A stretch of 64,000 bases of DNA from Runella slithyformis DSM 19594. GTDB taxonomy: Bacteria > Bacteroidota > Bacteroidia > Cytophagales > Spirosomataceae. Location: contig NC_015703.1 in NCBI RefSeq assembly GCF_000218895.1, positions 1,177,501 through 1,241,500 on the forward strand, written 5' to 3'. The notes under the pieces were generated by a model. That model was not told where the DNA came from and did no database searches. It saw only the letters and a program-made list of their open reading frames with translations. Positions 7,969 through 16,364 of the stretch are shown piece by piece; within the stretch, counting starts at the first letter, position 1, and each line of letters starts with the position of its first letter. The position numbers and the translations under genes were made by a program.

Positions 7969-9351
7969 TTATACGTGTGGCAGTACCACTTCAAACATAC
8001 TTCCTTTGTTCAATTCACTCTGCACCCGAATGGTCCCCCGGTGCATATCTACGATCCGGCGGCAAACCGACAGCCCTATGCCATACCCCCGAAACGCCGT
8101 GGCATTTTTAGCGCGGTAGAGCGGTTCAAAAATACGCAGTTTTTCGTCTTGCGGAATACCGATTCCCTTGTCTATCACCCGCACCGAGCAGCTTTTGTCA
8201 TCAAATCCAATCCGTACTTCGGCCCGTTTTTCGGAAGAATACTTGCAGGCATTATCGATCAGATTGCTGAACACCGTTTTGAGCAGCGGGGCATTGCCCG
8301 AAACAGTAATATCCTGTTCAAGGTCAGGGATATCGTCAAAGTCTATGTTGATACGGTACTCATTATGCAGGCTTTGCAGTTCTTCCTGTGTTTCAAAAAT
8401 CAGCTCGTCAAGGCGCACCTTCTGAAAACTGATAGACCTTTCTTTTTTCTCCGATTGGGCCAATTGGAGCAACCCGTTGGTGAGCTGAATGAGGCGTTGG
8501 GTATCATTGAGCAGTGATCGCAACACCTTCCGGTATTCATCGGGTGTACGCTCCTCCTCCAGCGATACCTGAATTTCTGACTTGATTCCCGCCAACGGCG
8601 TGCGCAGTTCGTGCGACGCATTGGACACAAAACTTCGCTGAAGGTCAAACGACTCTTCGAGCCGTTCCAGCATTTGATTGAAATTGATGGCCAATTGCGC
8701 GATCTCGTCCTGTCGATTGCCCTCGTTGAGCGGTTTTCGCAGATTATAGGCCGTAATCGTGCTGATTTCCTTATTCATCGCCGAAATGGGTTTGAGCGAT
8801 TGTCCCGCAAAAATAAACCCCAACACGATCGTGATCGAAACACCGAACAGAAAGCTGTACGCCAACGACTCCCGGAGTTTTTCGAGTTGAATCTTACCCA
8901 TATAATCCTGCGCCGATGCCATCACCACAAATTCCCCTTTTTCTTCGTCGGTATACATGACCCCTACTACATCGAGACTGTCTTTGGTGGTTTCAACGTA
9001 TTTTTTTTCGCGAACGCGTTTCAGCAATTCCGGATTATAAAAATAATATATTTCCAGGCTATCGGCCTTGTAGCTGGCATAAAGTACTTTATTTTCGGCA
9101 TTGAACATCAACACTTTTTCGGCATACAGCTTGGAAAGCGTCTCCTGATCAATAAGTTTGAGCAGTTTTGTATTGATCGGACCTACCTTAATGAGCAGAT
9201 TAGCATCCGTCAGTGCCCGGTCGCGAAGCCGTGTGATGAACTCTTCCTTGCGATTTTGCTGAGCAATGTAATAAAACGACGCCGAGAACGTCGCCAATAT
9301 CAATGCGATAATGGCCGTAAACTGAAGCGCTATTTTGGTACGGATTTTCAT
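7969..9351 (-). CDS. Two-component sensor histidine kinase (HAMP/HisKA/HATPase_c)
   Basis: 460 residues. Transmembrane helix 1 at about 8-28, a periplasmic sensor of about 130 residues, helix 2 at about 164-186 (FLFGVSITIVLGFIFAG), then HAMP. The phosphorylated histidine is in SNASHELRTPLAGIKSEI (near residue 246). The ATPase domain shows the N box (NLIDNACKYSS), G1 (DKGIGIPQDE) and G2 (GYGIGLSVCRR). It autophosphorylates and passes phosphate to a response regulator, but no response regulator is adjacent: the upstream gene is an unknown protein and the downstream one a small hypothetical. It is therefore an orphan kinase within this window. The nearest receiver protein is at 41.5-41.9 kb. Confidence 0.95.
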   Translation of the reverse strand: MKIRTKIALQFTAIIALILATFSASFYYIAQQNRKEEFITRLRDRALTDANLLIKVGPINTKLLKLIDQETLSKLYAEKVLMFNAENKVLYASYKADSLEIYYFYNPELLKRVREKKYVETTKDSLDVVGVMYTDEEKGEFVVMASAQDYMGKIQLEKLRESLAYSFLFGVSITIVLGFIFAGQSLKPISAMNKEISTITAYNLRKPLNEGNRQDEIAQLAINFNQMLERLEESFDLQRSFVSNASHELRTPLAGIKSEIQVSLEEERTPDEYRKVLRSLLNDTQRLIQLTNGLLQLAQSEKKERSISFQKVRLDELIFETQEELQSLHNEYRINIDFDDIPDLEQDITVSGNAPLLKTVFSNLIDNACKYSSEKRAEVRIGFDDKSCSVRVIDKGIGIPQDEKLRIFEPLYRAKNATAFRGYGIGLSVCRRIVDMHRGTIRVQSELNKGSMFEVVLPHV

Positions 9352-9375
9352 GAAACTACCCCTAACGGCAAACCC

Positions 9376-10143
9376 TTAACTCAACAGTTTCCCGATCATA
9401 TTTTTTAATTTAGGCAACGTAGACGCGCCCTTGCCGGGCTCCACGACCTGTTTGTTATATTCATACCAAAGCTCATCTCCGGGATTGAAATACAGTCCGG
9501 TGCGTTTAGGTTTTTGCGCTGAGGCCGTATCGGAAAGCCAATTGGGGGCGTACAGCACTTCCATCAAATGGGGCAGCTCGTGCCACGGATAAAACCGCAG
9601 TGAAGATTTGCCGCCATCTACCACGCGTTTAACCTGAGCACTGCGCGTCCGGAAGGAAGCCGTGACCGTGGCTTCGACCGTTCCCTGCGCGGTCAAGTCC
9701 AGAATATGCAACTCAAACGCCCGCTCTTTGCCCGAGGTTTCAAAAATGGCCTGCAACAGTTCCTGGGCAAAATAATGCCAATCGCTCAGGTTTTCAGGTT
9801 GCCCTCTCAGCAGCTTTTCGTTCTGCCAATCCAGCGTCAGAAAATCCTGATCATCGTCGAGCATGATACCTCCCGAAAGGCGGGTTTTGCCCAAAAGTTT
9901 TTCCAATTCAGCGCGCCAGACTTTATCCAGATCACCTTTCCAATCATAGTCATCATTTTCAGTAAAGCCCTCCGCTTCAATCTCGTCAGGGTCTAATTCA
10001 TCGCGGTGCGTATACGACATTTTCAAATCAACCTGCAAAAGCTCCGCCGCAGGAGTAAGCGTCAGGGCGTATTGATAAGAATAAGGCGGCGGTAACTGAG
10101 CCGAAGTTTCAAAATGAATGGTTAACTGACGAAACAAGGACAT
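9376..10143 (-). CDS. Conserved hypothetical protein, 255 residues
   Basis: I do not recognise a named domain. The protein has no signal peptide or membrane segment and is rich in acidic residues in the middle (DELDPDEIEAEGFTENDDYDW). A conserved-looking aromatic/proline block, LRFYPWHELPHLMEVLYAPNW, sits at about residues 180-200, and the C-terminus is basic. Coding character is good: no in-frame stops, codon use like its neighbours. It lies 24 bp upstream of the kinase gene and 30 bp downstream of menE on the same strand, so it may share a transcript with them. A cytoplasmic role is likely; nothing more can be said. Confidence 0.75.
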   Translation of the reverse strand: MSLFRQLTIHFETSAQLPPPYSYQYALTLTPAAELLQVDLKMSYTHRDELDPDEIEAEGFTENDDYDWKGDLDKVWRAELEKLLGKTRLSGGIMLDDDQDFLTLDWQNEKLLRGQPENLSDWHYFAQELLQAIFETSGKERAFELHILDLTAQGTVEATVTASFRTRSAQVKRVVDGGKSSLRFYPWHELPHLMEVLYAPNWLSDTASAQKPKRTGLYFNPGDELWYEYNKQVVEPGKGASTLPKLKNMIGKLLS

Positions 10144-10173
10144 TTTTCAGGGATTGAGTGAATGACCGCCTCT

Positions 10174-11229
10174 TTACAACGATCGGTACCTTGCAAAGGT
10201 AGCCCGTTTATCTACTTTTCCCGTGGGAGTTTCGCTAAATTTTTCCACTGAGATCACCTCTTTGGGTACTTCATATGGGTTCAACCAAGCCGATAAATCT
10301 TTTTTCAGCGATTCATTATCAATAGATTCGGAGGTTTCAATGACCAACACCAGACGTTGACCGAGGCGCTCATCGGGCGTCCACCACGCAAAAAAGCGTT
10401 GTGCGCCTTTCGCGGCCTGTTCAAATGCCCGTTCCACTTTCTCTAATTGAATCTTCACGCCGCCGCTGTTGATGATATTATCGGCCCGACCCAAAATCCG
10501 GAAATGACGTTTGTCGGTAAAGACGACCACATCATTGGTTTGTATCCATTCATTATTGGTAACGGCTCCGCAAAGTCGCAGGCAGTTACGCTCGTCGGTT
10601 TCAGCTTCTATACCCTCCAGCAATTCATAGGATTCAGGAGATGCTTCGGCACCGTTCAGGCGCTGTAAGGCCACGTGTGATACGGTCTCGGTCATCCCGT
10701 ATGTACTGAACGCTGCCACGTTCAATAATTTGATTTGAGCATATAAAGATGCCCCGATCGCCGCCCCTCCCACCAGAATCACCTTCAACGCTTCAAGTCG
10801 TTGGAGTTGATGAACGTCATCCAACATAGATTGTACCTGAAGCGGCACAAAGGCCGCAAAATCAATTTTTATATCCTCAGGAAATGAATCAAATGGCTGC
10901 GAAGACGGCGGCACAACATACAGCTTCATGCCGATCTCCATACCCCGTACGAGCATCATCGTACCGGCAATGTAGGCCACATTCAGGCAAACCAGCGCAG
11001 TATTTTCCTCTTCGAGGCCAAGCGCCTGACGGGTCATGCGGGCGCTTGCCTGCATTTGCGCCCGCGTCAGGCGAATAGGCTTGGGCTCTCCGGTAGAACC
11101 CGAGGTATGAAGCATAAAATCGGGTTTACCCAATGCCCACTCACGACAAAACTCCCACGCCTGCCGAAAATAAGGGTCAGCGGGCGCGGGAGTTTGCAGA
11201 ATGCTATCGGGACTGATCACGAAATACAT
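10174..11229 (-). CDS. menE: o-Succinylbenzoate-CoA ligase (MenE), short Bacteroidota form
   Basis: 351 residues of an AMP-dependent synthetase. The P-loop-like motif HTSGSTGEPKPI is at about residues 41-52, the A5 motif as YGMTET, and the C-terminal hinge as LGRADNIINSGGVKIQ, with the catalytic lysine region PTGKVDKRA near the end. It adenylates o-succinylbenzoate and forms its CoA thioester in menaquinone synthesis. The protein is shorter than the ~450-residue enterobacterial enzyme because the N-terminal subdomain is reduced, as is usual in Bacteroidota. MenA lies 5 kb away on the same strand. Substrate assignment rests on length, context and resemblance; a related acyl-CoA ligase is the alternative. 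Confidence 0.8.
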   Translation of the reverse strand: MYFVISPDSILQTPAPADPYFRQAWEFCREWALGKPDFMLHTSGSTGEPKPIRLTRAQMQASARMTRQALGLEEENTALVCLNVAYIAGTMMLVRGMEIGMKLYVVPPSSQPFDSFPEDIKIDFAAFVPLQVQSMLDDVHQLQRLEALKVILVGGAAIGASLYAQIKLLNVAAFSTYGMTETVSHVALQRLNGAEASPESYELLEGIEAETDERNCLRLCGAVTNNEWIQTNDVVVFTDKRHFRILGRADNIINSGGVKIQLEKVERAFEQAAKGAQRFFAWWTPDERLGQRLVLVIETSESIDNESLKKDLSAWLNPYEVPKEVISVEKFSETPTGKVDKRATFARYRSL

Positions 11230-11237
11230 CGACAGTG

Positions 11238-11672
11238 TTAGACTATTACCTCAATCGCCCCGGTCGAGACATCAAAAGAGGTCTTATAAGCCTTAAGCGG
11301 TTTGGTAGCAGGGCCTGTTTGTACGGCCCCTCTCTCCGTAAAGACCGAGCCGTGAGCCGGACAGACAAAGGTAGTGTTTGAACTTACAAAAGTAACGGCG
11401 GTACCCTCATGGGTGCATGCCTGCGAAACCGCAATGACGGCTCCCTGCAAGGTACGAGCAACAATGATTCCTTTGTAACGTACAAACCCACCCGCCGTAC
11501 GTAACGCCGTAAAATTCGTATCGTTCACATTGATGGAAAAATTCTCCGTTGGGGTTTCATCGGTGGGTTTGGGATCGTCTGTTCCTCCTGTATTGCATCC
11601 CGACAAACACTGCTGTAATACAATAGCCCCCACGCTTATCCCGACCAGCTTAAAAAACTCCTTACGGTCCAT
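11238..11672 (-). CDS. Rieske [2Fe-2S] lipoprotein
   Basis: About 144 residues from the ATG at 11672 (ATGs at 11696 and 11699 would add eight or nine residues). The N-terminus reads MDRKEFFKLVGISVGAIVLQQCLSGC, a lipoprotein signal with a lipobox Cys. The Rieske ligands are complete: CTHEG (Cys and His) and CPAHGSVF (Cys and His) about 17 residues apart, in a small soluble domain of beta strands. Such proteins carry electrons in the periplasm; the redox partner is unknown. It ends 8 bp before the menE start on the same strand, so co-transcription with menE is likely. Confidence 0.85.
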   Translation of the reverse strand: MDRKEFFKLVGISVGAIVLQQCLSGCNTGGTDDPKPTDETPTENFSINVNDTNFTALRTAGGFVRYKGIIVARTLQGAVIAVSQACTHEGTAVTFVSSNTTFVCPAHGSVFTERGAVQTGPATKPLKAYKTSFDVSTGAIEVIV

Positions 11673-11881
11673 GGTCGTTGCACTTTCTTTTGTCATCATG
11701 AGTCAATTCGGTTTATCCATTTCCTGTTTGTTTCTCAATAAACGTTGTTTTTTCATAATCATTGAAACAATGTCTTTATTCCAATAAAAACCGGGGTTAT
11801 TTCAACAAACAATAAGGTTGTTTTCTTACTTTTATCCTTAATTACCTATGGAAACGCAAGGCTACAAAAAAGATTGTGAAA

Positions 11882-13510
11882 ATGAAAAATTTGATTGGAT
11901 TGTGCGGTTATTTGTTACTACACACTATTTGTTACGCCCAGAGTTTCTATTCTACCAACCTGCCGATCGTCGTTATCGAAACGGAAGGCCGCACCATTGT
12001 GGATGAGCCTAAAACGACCGTAAAGATGAAGATTATCTACAACGGCCCGGACAAAATCACCTCTCTGACCGACGCCCCCAACATATACGATGGTTTTGCA
12101 GGTATCGAATTTCGCGGCTCTTCGTCACAGTTATTTCCCAAAAAATCATACGGCTTTGAACTGCGTGACGCGCAGGGAGAAAACAAAGAAGTTTCTCTCT
12201 TCGGCATGCCTAAAAACGAGGATTGGATCCTATTCGCTTCCTATAATGAAAAAAGCCTGATACACAATGTATTGGCCATGAAAATGGCTACTGACATGGG
12301 CATATACGCCAGCCGGACGCAATATGTGGAGGTAGTTGTAAACGGTCGATATGAAGGTATTTATGTACTGATGGAAAAGATAAAACGCAGCAACGGCAGA
12401 TTGGGTATCACGAAAATGTCAACTTCTGATAATGTCGGCGATGCACTGACGGGCGGTTATATCTTTAAAATTGACAAAACCACCGGCACAGGCGGAAGTG
12501 CCGGCTGGTATTCCAAGATATCTCCTTTGAAGGCCCCCCTCGGGCAACGTACGCTGTACCTGTACGAATATCCCAAATTTGATGAAATAACAAGCCAACA
12601 ACGGTTCTACCTTCAAAATTACGTAGATATGGCCGAGGCCACCCTTAACGGCTCCACGTTTCGCGATTCTGTCAATGGCTATCAACGCTACTTTGACCCG
12701 CTTTCGTTTGCGCAGATGTTCATTATCAACGAGACTACCAAAAACGTAGACGGCTACCGCATCAGTACTTTTTTTCACAAAGAGCGTGACAGCAAAAAGG
12801 GGCGAATCAAAGCGGGCCCTGCCTGGGATTATGATCTGGCCTTTGCCAATGCCGACTACTGCCAGGGTCAGGAGTATTATGGATGGGCCTATCTTTTTGG
12901 AGATGCCTGTCCTACTGATTTGTGGCAGGTTCCATTCCAATGGAAACGTATGCTTGAAGACCCGTCTTTTGTCACTGCTGTCTATAATGAATACAGACGC
13001 ATGCGCGCCGGACCGTGGAAAACCGAACGACTCAACGCTTATATTGATTCATTGTCAGCTGTTTTGCAACAATCTCAGGCCCGCAATTTTCAGCGCTGGC
13101 CCGTGTTGGGTGTCCCCCTTTGGCCTAATCCCCGGCCTGTTCCCGGCACGTGGATGGGCGAGGTCAACGAATTGAAAAATTGGCTGACAAACCGACTCGC
13201 ATGGCTGGATGCTTCCATGCCCGGCACCCTGACCGGCATTGAACCCGGTACAGTTCCTGCCGAAACCATGGTCGAAATAGCTCCGAATCCATTTTCGGAA
13301 AAAGCACGTCTGGTACTGAAAACACCCGGACCGATGGAAATACGCACCGAGGTCTTCGACATCAACGGACGATTGCTTGACACTAAACTGCATTTTTTGG
13401 AGCACTCCGAAACGGAAATTTTCCTGCCCGTCACCGGCCCGACAGGTACGTATATTTTACGGGTACATACACCTAAAGAAGTGATTCAGAAGAAAATGCT
13501 GAAACGATAA
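11882..13510 (+). CDS. CotH kinase family protein with T9SS C-terminal sorting domain
   Basis: 542 residues from the ATG at 11882 (a GTG two codons earlier is possible). Signal peptide ending in CYAQS. The middle is a CotH-type domain: FEFRGSSSQLFPKKSYGFELRD-like region (kept here only in part: GIEFRGSSSQLFPKKSYGF), the KEVSLFGMPKNEDWIL strand and the catalytic-type GPAWDYDLAFAN motif. CotH proteins are atypical protein kinases of the spore coat and surface. The last ~85 residues (IAPNPFSEKARLVL, FDINGRLL, GTYILRVH, ending KKMLKR) are a Por-secretion-tail domain, so the product is sent to the surface by T9SS. Divergent from the Rieske/menE genes and convergent with an HsdR-N-like gene 3 bp away. 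Confidence 0.9.
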   Translation: MKNLIGLCGYLLLHTICYAQSFYSTNLPIVVIETEGRTIVDEPKTTVKMKIIYNGPDKITSLTDAPNIYDGFAGIEFRGSSSQLFPKKSYGFELRDAQGENKEVSLFGMPKNEDWILFASYNEKSLIHNVLAMKMATDMGIYASRTQYVEVVVNGRYEGIYVLMEKIKRSNGRLGITKMSTSDNVGDALTGGYIFKIDKTTGTGGSAGWYSKISPLKAPLGQRTLYLYEYPKFDEITSQQRFYLQNYVDMAEATLNGSTFRDSVNGYQRYFDPLSFAQMFIINETTKNVDGYRISTFFHKERDSKKGRIKAGPAWDYDLAFANADYCQGQEYYGWAYLFGDACPTDLWQVPFQWKRMLEDPSFVTAVYNEYRRMRAGPWKTERLNAYIDSLSAVLQQSQARNFQRWPVLGVPLWPNPRPVPGTWMGEVNELKNWLTNRLAWLDASMPGTLTGIEPGTVPAETMVEIAPNPFSEKARLVLKTPGPMEIRTEVFDINGRLLDTKLHFLEHSETEIFLPVTGPTGTYILRVHTPKEVIQKKMLKR

Positions 13511-13513
13511 AGG

Positions 13514-13960
13514 TTAGTCAATAATGGCATAATACGGAACGGTTTCCAGCGGAAATGCCTGTCCGTCTTTGACTTCAAATACAAAGTAGTCCAAGCCATT
13601 GCTTATCAGCACATAGCGCGCTTTCAGTATGGAGTTGTAGCGAATTGCCTGCTCAAAAACCAAATCGTTCAATAAAATATGAGGCGCTTTACACTCTACC
13701 AGTAAAAAAGGGGTGCCTTCCCGATCATAGATCAGAATGTCGGTACGCTTGGCCAATTGGTGATAGTTCAATCCGCTTTCGGTACGAATCAATGCTTTTG
13801 GAAAACGGTGCTCCCCCATCAGCCAATGCAGCACATGCTGCCGCACCCATTCTTCGGGCGTGATAACCACGTACTTACGGCGTATGATGTCGAAAATATA
13901 GAGCCTTTCGCCAATTTTTGTAACTTTGTACTCAAAGGCGGGCAAATTTAACTGTACCAT
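13514..13960 (-). CDS. Stand-alone HsdR N-terminal-like (PD-(D/E)XK) domain protein
   Basis: 148 residues. The pattern TDILIYDREGTPFLLVECKAP (only the core given: TDILIYD and LLVECKAP) is the PD-(D/E)xK nuclease core with Asp in the first and Glu-Cys-Lys in the second strand, as in HSDR_N_2 proteins. In type I restriction enzymes this domain is the N-terminal nuclease of HsdR, but here it stands alone with no helicase, HsdM or HsdS nearby. Small proteins of this type are common in Bacteroidota and have no proven function; recycling, DNA repair or defence are all possible. Starts 81 bp from the divergent AMP nucleosidase gene. Confidence 0.8.
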   Translation of the reverse strand: MVQLNLPAFEYKVTKIGERLYIFDIIRRKYVVITPEEWVRQHVLHWLMGEHRFPKALIRTESGLNYHQLAKRTDILIYDREGTPFLLVECKAPHILLNDLVFEQAIRYNSILKARYVLISNGLDYFVFEVKDGQAFPLETVPYYAIID

Positions 13961-13974
13961 CTTTTGCGGGGATT

Positions 13975-13996
13975 TGTAAGAGCATTAATTCTTACA
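13975..13996. promoter_or_regulatory. Inverted repeat between HsdR-N-like gene and amn
   Basis: TGTAAGA (13975-13981) and TCTTACA (13990-13996) form a 7-bp stem with an 8-base loop in the divergent intergenic region. It could be an operator or just a small hairpin in the amn leader. No consensus promoter was found with confidence in this gap. Confidence 0.25.
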
Positions 13997-14041
13997 GATC
14001 TTTTTTTTAACCTATGCCTCCCAAAATCAACAACAAAAATA

Positions 14042-14812
14042 ATGAAAACCAAAGAAGAAATCGTAGAAAATTGGCTCCCCCGCTACACCGGCACTCCGCT
14101 GGAATCGTTTGGAGAATATATCCTGCTGACCAATTTTATCAACTACGTACAGATGTTTGCCGACAAATACAGCGTAGAGATACAGGGTCAGGGACGCGCC
14201 ATGCAAACCGCCACGGCCAACAATATCACCATCATCAATTTTGGTATGGGCAGCGCCATGGCGGCTACAGTCATGGACCTGCTGTCGGCCGTCAATCCAA
14301 AAGCCGTTTTGTTTTTAGGAAAATGCGGGGGATTAAAAAAGACCCAGATCGGTGACTTAGTACTACCCATTGCGGCCATTCGCGGCGAAGGTACCAGCAA
14401 CGATTATATGCGGCCCGAGATTCCGGCGCTGCCTTCCTTCCGGTTGCAGCGGGCGGTTTCTTCCGTCATCAAACAACACGAACTTGATTATTGGACGGGC
14501 ACCGTGTATACTACCAACCGCCGTATTTGGGAACATGATGAAGTCTTCAAGGATTATTTGCGCGAAATCCGTACCATGGCTATCGACATGGAAACCGCCA
14601 CCATCTTTACGGTAGGCTTCGTCAATCAAATCCCGCATGGGGCGTTATTATTGGTATCCGACAATCCGTTGGTACCGGAAGGAGTAAAAACCGAAGAAAG
14701 TGACAAAAAAGTAACCTCAACCTTTGTGGAGCGCCATTTACAGATAGGCATTGATTCCCTGATCGAATTGGCCAACTCGGGCGAGTCTGTGAAACACCTG
14801 CGATTTGAATAA
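14042..14812 (+). CDS. amn: AMP nucleosidase
   Basis: 256 residues from the ATG at 14042; the upstream reading from 13964 adds an unlikely N-terminus. The protein belongs to the purine nucleoside phosphorylase/UDP superfamily: NFGMGSAMAATVMDLL and LFLGKCGGLKK are the base/phosphate-binding loops, and MAIDMETATIFTVGF carries the ribose-binding Glu typical of this fold. AMP nucleosidase cleaves AMP to adenine and ribose 5-phosphate and thereby tunes the adenylate pool. This short form (no long N-terminal domain as in E. coli Amn) is the usual Bacteroidota version. Followed by a strong bidirectional terminator. Confidence 0.85.
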   Translation: MKTKEEIVENWLPRYTGTPLESFGEYILLTNFINYVQMFADKYSVEIQGQGRAMQTATANNITIINFGMGSAMAATVMDLLSAVNPKAVLFLGKCGGLKKTQIGDLVLPIAAIRGEGTSNDYMRPEIPALPSFRLQRAVSSVIKQHELDYWTGTVYTTNRRIWEHDEVFKDYLREIRTMAIDMETATIFTVGFVNQIPHGALLLVSDNPLVPEGVKTEESDKKVTSTFVERHLQIGIDSLIELANSGESVKHLRFE

Positions 14813-14833
14813 AAATCCATTGCCTCCTTTATA

Positions 14834-14869
14834 AGAAAAACGCAACCGAGAACTCGGTTGCGTTTTTCT
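14834..14869. terminator. Bidirectional terminator between amn and the TPR gene
   Basis: A perfect 17-bp stem: AGAAAAACGCAACCGAG (14834-14850), two-base loop AA, CTCGGTTGCGTTTTTCT (14853-14869). The A/T ends supply a U-run on both strands, as expected between convergent genes. Confidence 0.9.
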
Positions 14870-14912
14870 GGTTAAGACTTATTTTATCTTCTGAATCCTA
14901 AGAGTCAAAGAC

Positions 14913-16253
14913 TTAGTTGCAATAATCGCTGATCACTTTGTAAGCTTGGGTATAGCCCAGCTCTCCCGCTTTTGAAAGGTCTAGACAGCCGCTGTTTTCA
15001 TCACCAAGGCTATGTTTGATCAGCCCGCGTACATAATACGCTTCGGCATATTTAGGATTCAGTTTTACGGCGCTTGAACAATCCTGAACAGCACCGCGTT
15101 GATCACCTATGGCCGATTTTACCATTCCCCGCGTAAAATAGGCTTCAGAATAGGTAGGATTTAATTCAATGGCTTTGTTGAGATCAATAATCGCCCCTTT
15201 GGCATCCCCCTGCTTATTTTTTCCCACTCCTCTCGCAAAGAGTGCCTCCGAGCGCTCTGACGACAATTCATAAATTTTATTACGCTCCTGCACTACATTT
15301 CTCAAATCATCCAAAACAGAACGCGTGATTCTGCCCGCGTAGGTTACCTTGGTGTCGGTAGGTGTATTATTGATATCAACGGCTTTGTTCAAATCACTGA
15401 TCGCTTCCCGTTGGCTGCCCAACTTACTTTTACAGAACCCACGTCCGTAATAGGCACGGTGGTTTTGAGGGTCAAGAATGATTGCCTGATCAAAGTCAGC
15501 GATGGCTTCTTCGTATTTTTCCAATTTACTTCTTGCAAACCCTCGGTTATAAAACGACTCGGAATCATCGGCTTTTAACTCAATGGCCTTTGAGTAATCC
15601 GCAACCGCGCCGTTGAAATCATTTAATTTAGTACGTGTAAATCCTCTCCCTGCATACGCAGACGAACTTTTGGGAGTTAAATCAATAACGCGCGAAAAAT
15701 CCGCCAAAGCACTTGTAAAATCCTCCAACTTCAATTTTACGTTGCCGCGAGTATACAGCGCTCCGGCATTGTTGGGCTCTAACTCTACCGTACGGTTCAG
15801 ATCCTGTAGCGCACCCCGGTAATTTTCTAAACGGGCACGATTGATACCCCTCTGTAAATAGCCCTGAGGATCGTCAGGATTGAGTTCAATAGAGCGTGAG
15901 AAATCCTGAATCGCCGACCGATAATCGTCCTGTTTTGCCTTACTGACCCCACGGTATAAATAGGCATCCGAATATTTGGGATTAAGCTCGATAGAGCGGT
16001 CGAAATCTAAAATGGCCCCGCGATTATCTTTCAGATTGGCTTTCGCCATGGCACGATTGTAATAACTCGGCGCATTTTCCGGGCTCATTGTAATTGCCAG
16101 ATTAAACGCCTGAAGTGCTGCCATAAAATCTCCCGCTTTACTTTTTGTAACTCCTTCTTCAAAATACTCGGCAGCCGTTTTCTGAGCTTTCAATATCGTA
16201 GGTAATGCCAGAAACAAGGCAAGAAAAAATAGCAGAACAGGATTTTTTTTCAT
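14913..16253 (-). CDS. Exported tetratricopeptide-repeat (TPR) protein
   Basis: 446 residues from the ATG at 16253 (MKKNPVLLFFLALFL... signal, cleavage after LKAQ); a reading from 16301 would only add 16 residues in front of it. Almost the entire mature protein is a run of about a dozen 34-residue TPRs, each with the pattern 'DA-Y-RG--K----GAI-DF-RSIELNP'. One repeat is interrupted around residues 290-330 (INNTPTDTKVTYAGRITR...), an unusual insert between repeats. TPR solenoids act as protein-binding scaffolds; exported ones in Bacteroidota are often periplasmic or surface assembly factors. No catalytic domain is visible. Upstream of it lies menA on the same strand. Confidence 0.9.
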   Translation of the reverse strand: MKKNPVLLFFLALFLALPTILKAQKTAAEYFEEGVTKSKAGDFMAALQAFNLAITMSPENAPSYYNRAMAKANLKDNRGAILDFDRSIELNPKYSDAYLYRGVSKAKQDDYRSAIQDFSRSIELNPDDPQGYLQRGINRARLENYRGALQDLNRTVELEPNNAGALYTRGNVKLKLEDFTSALADFSRVIDLTPKSSSAYAGRGFTRTKLNDFNGAVADYSKAIELKADDSESFYNRGFARSKLEKYEEAIADFDQAIILDPQNHRAYYGRGFCKSKLGSQREAISDLNKAVDINNTPTDTKVTYAGRITRSVLDDLRNVVQERNKIYELSSERSEALFARGVGKNKQGDAKGAIIDLNKAIELNPTYSEAYFTRGMVKSAIGDQRGAVQDCSSAVKLNPKYAEAYYVRGLIKHSLGDENSGCLDLSKAGELGYTQAYKVISDYCN

Positions 16254-16364
16254 TACACAAAAAAGGTAAAATAGTAGGTGAACATGGGATTTGTGGGTCA
16301 AAACTACCTAATTTTAAGCGTTTTGCCAACTTAGAAAAGAATTTATTTTCCATTAAAAGACATA

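Noticed and set aside
8611-9408. Forward frame of 265 codons opposite the histidine kinase
   Set aside because: Antisense shadow of a firmly identified kinase.
13964-14041. N-terminal extension of AMP nucleosidase
   Set aside because: Covers an AT-rich leader with an inverted repeat; family N-terminus starts at the ATG at 14042.
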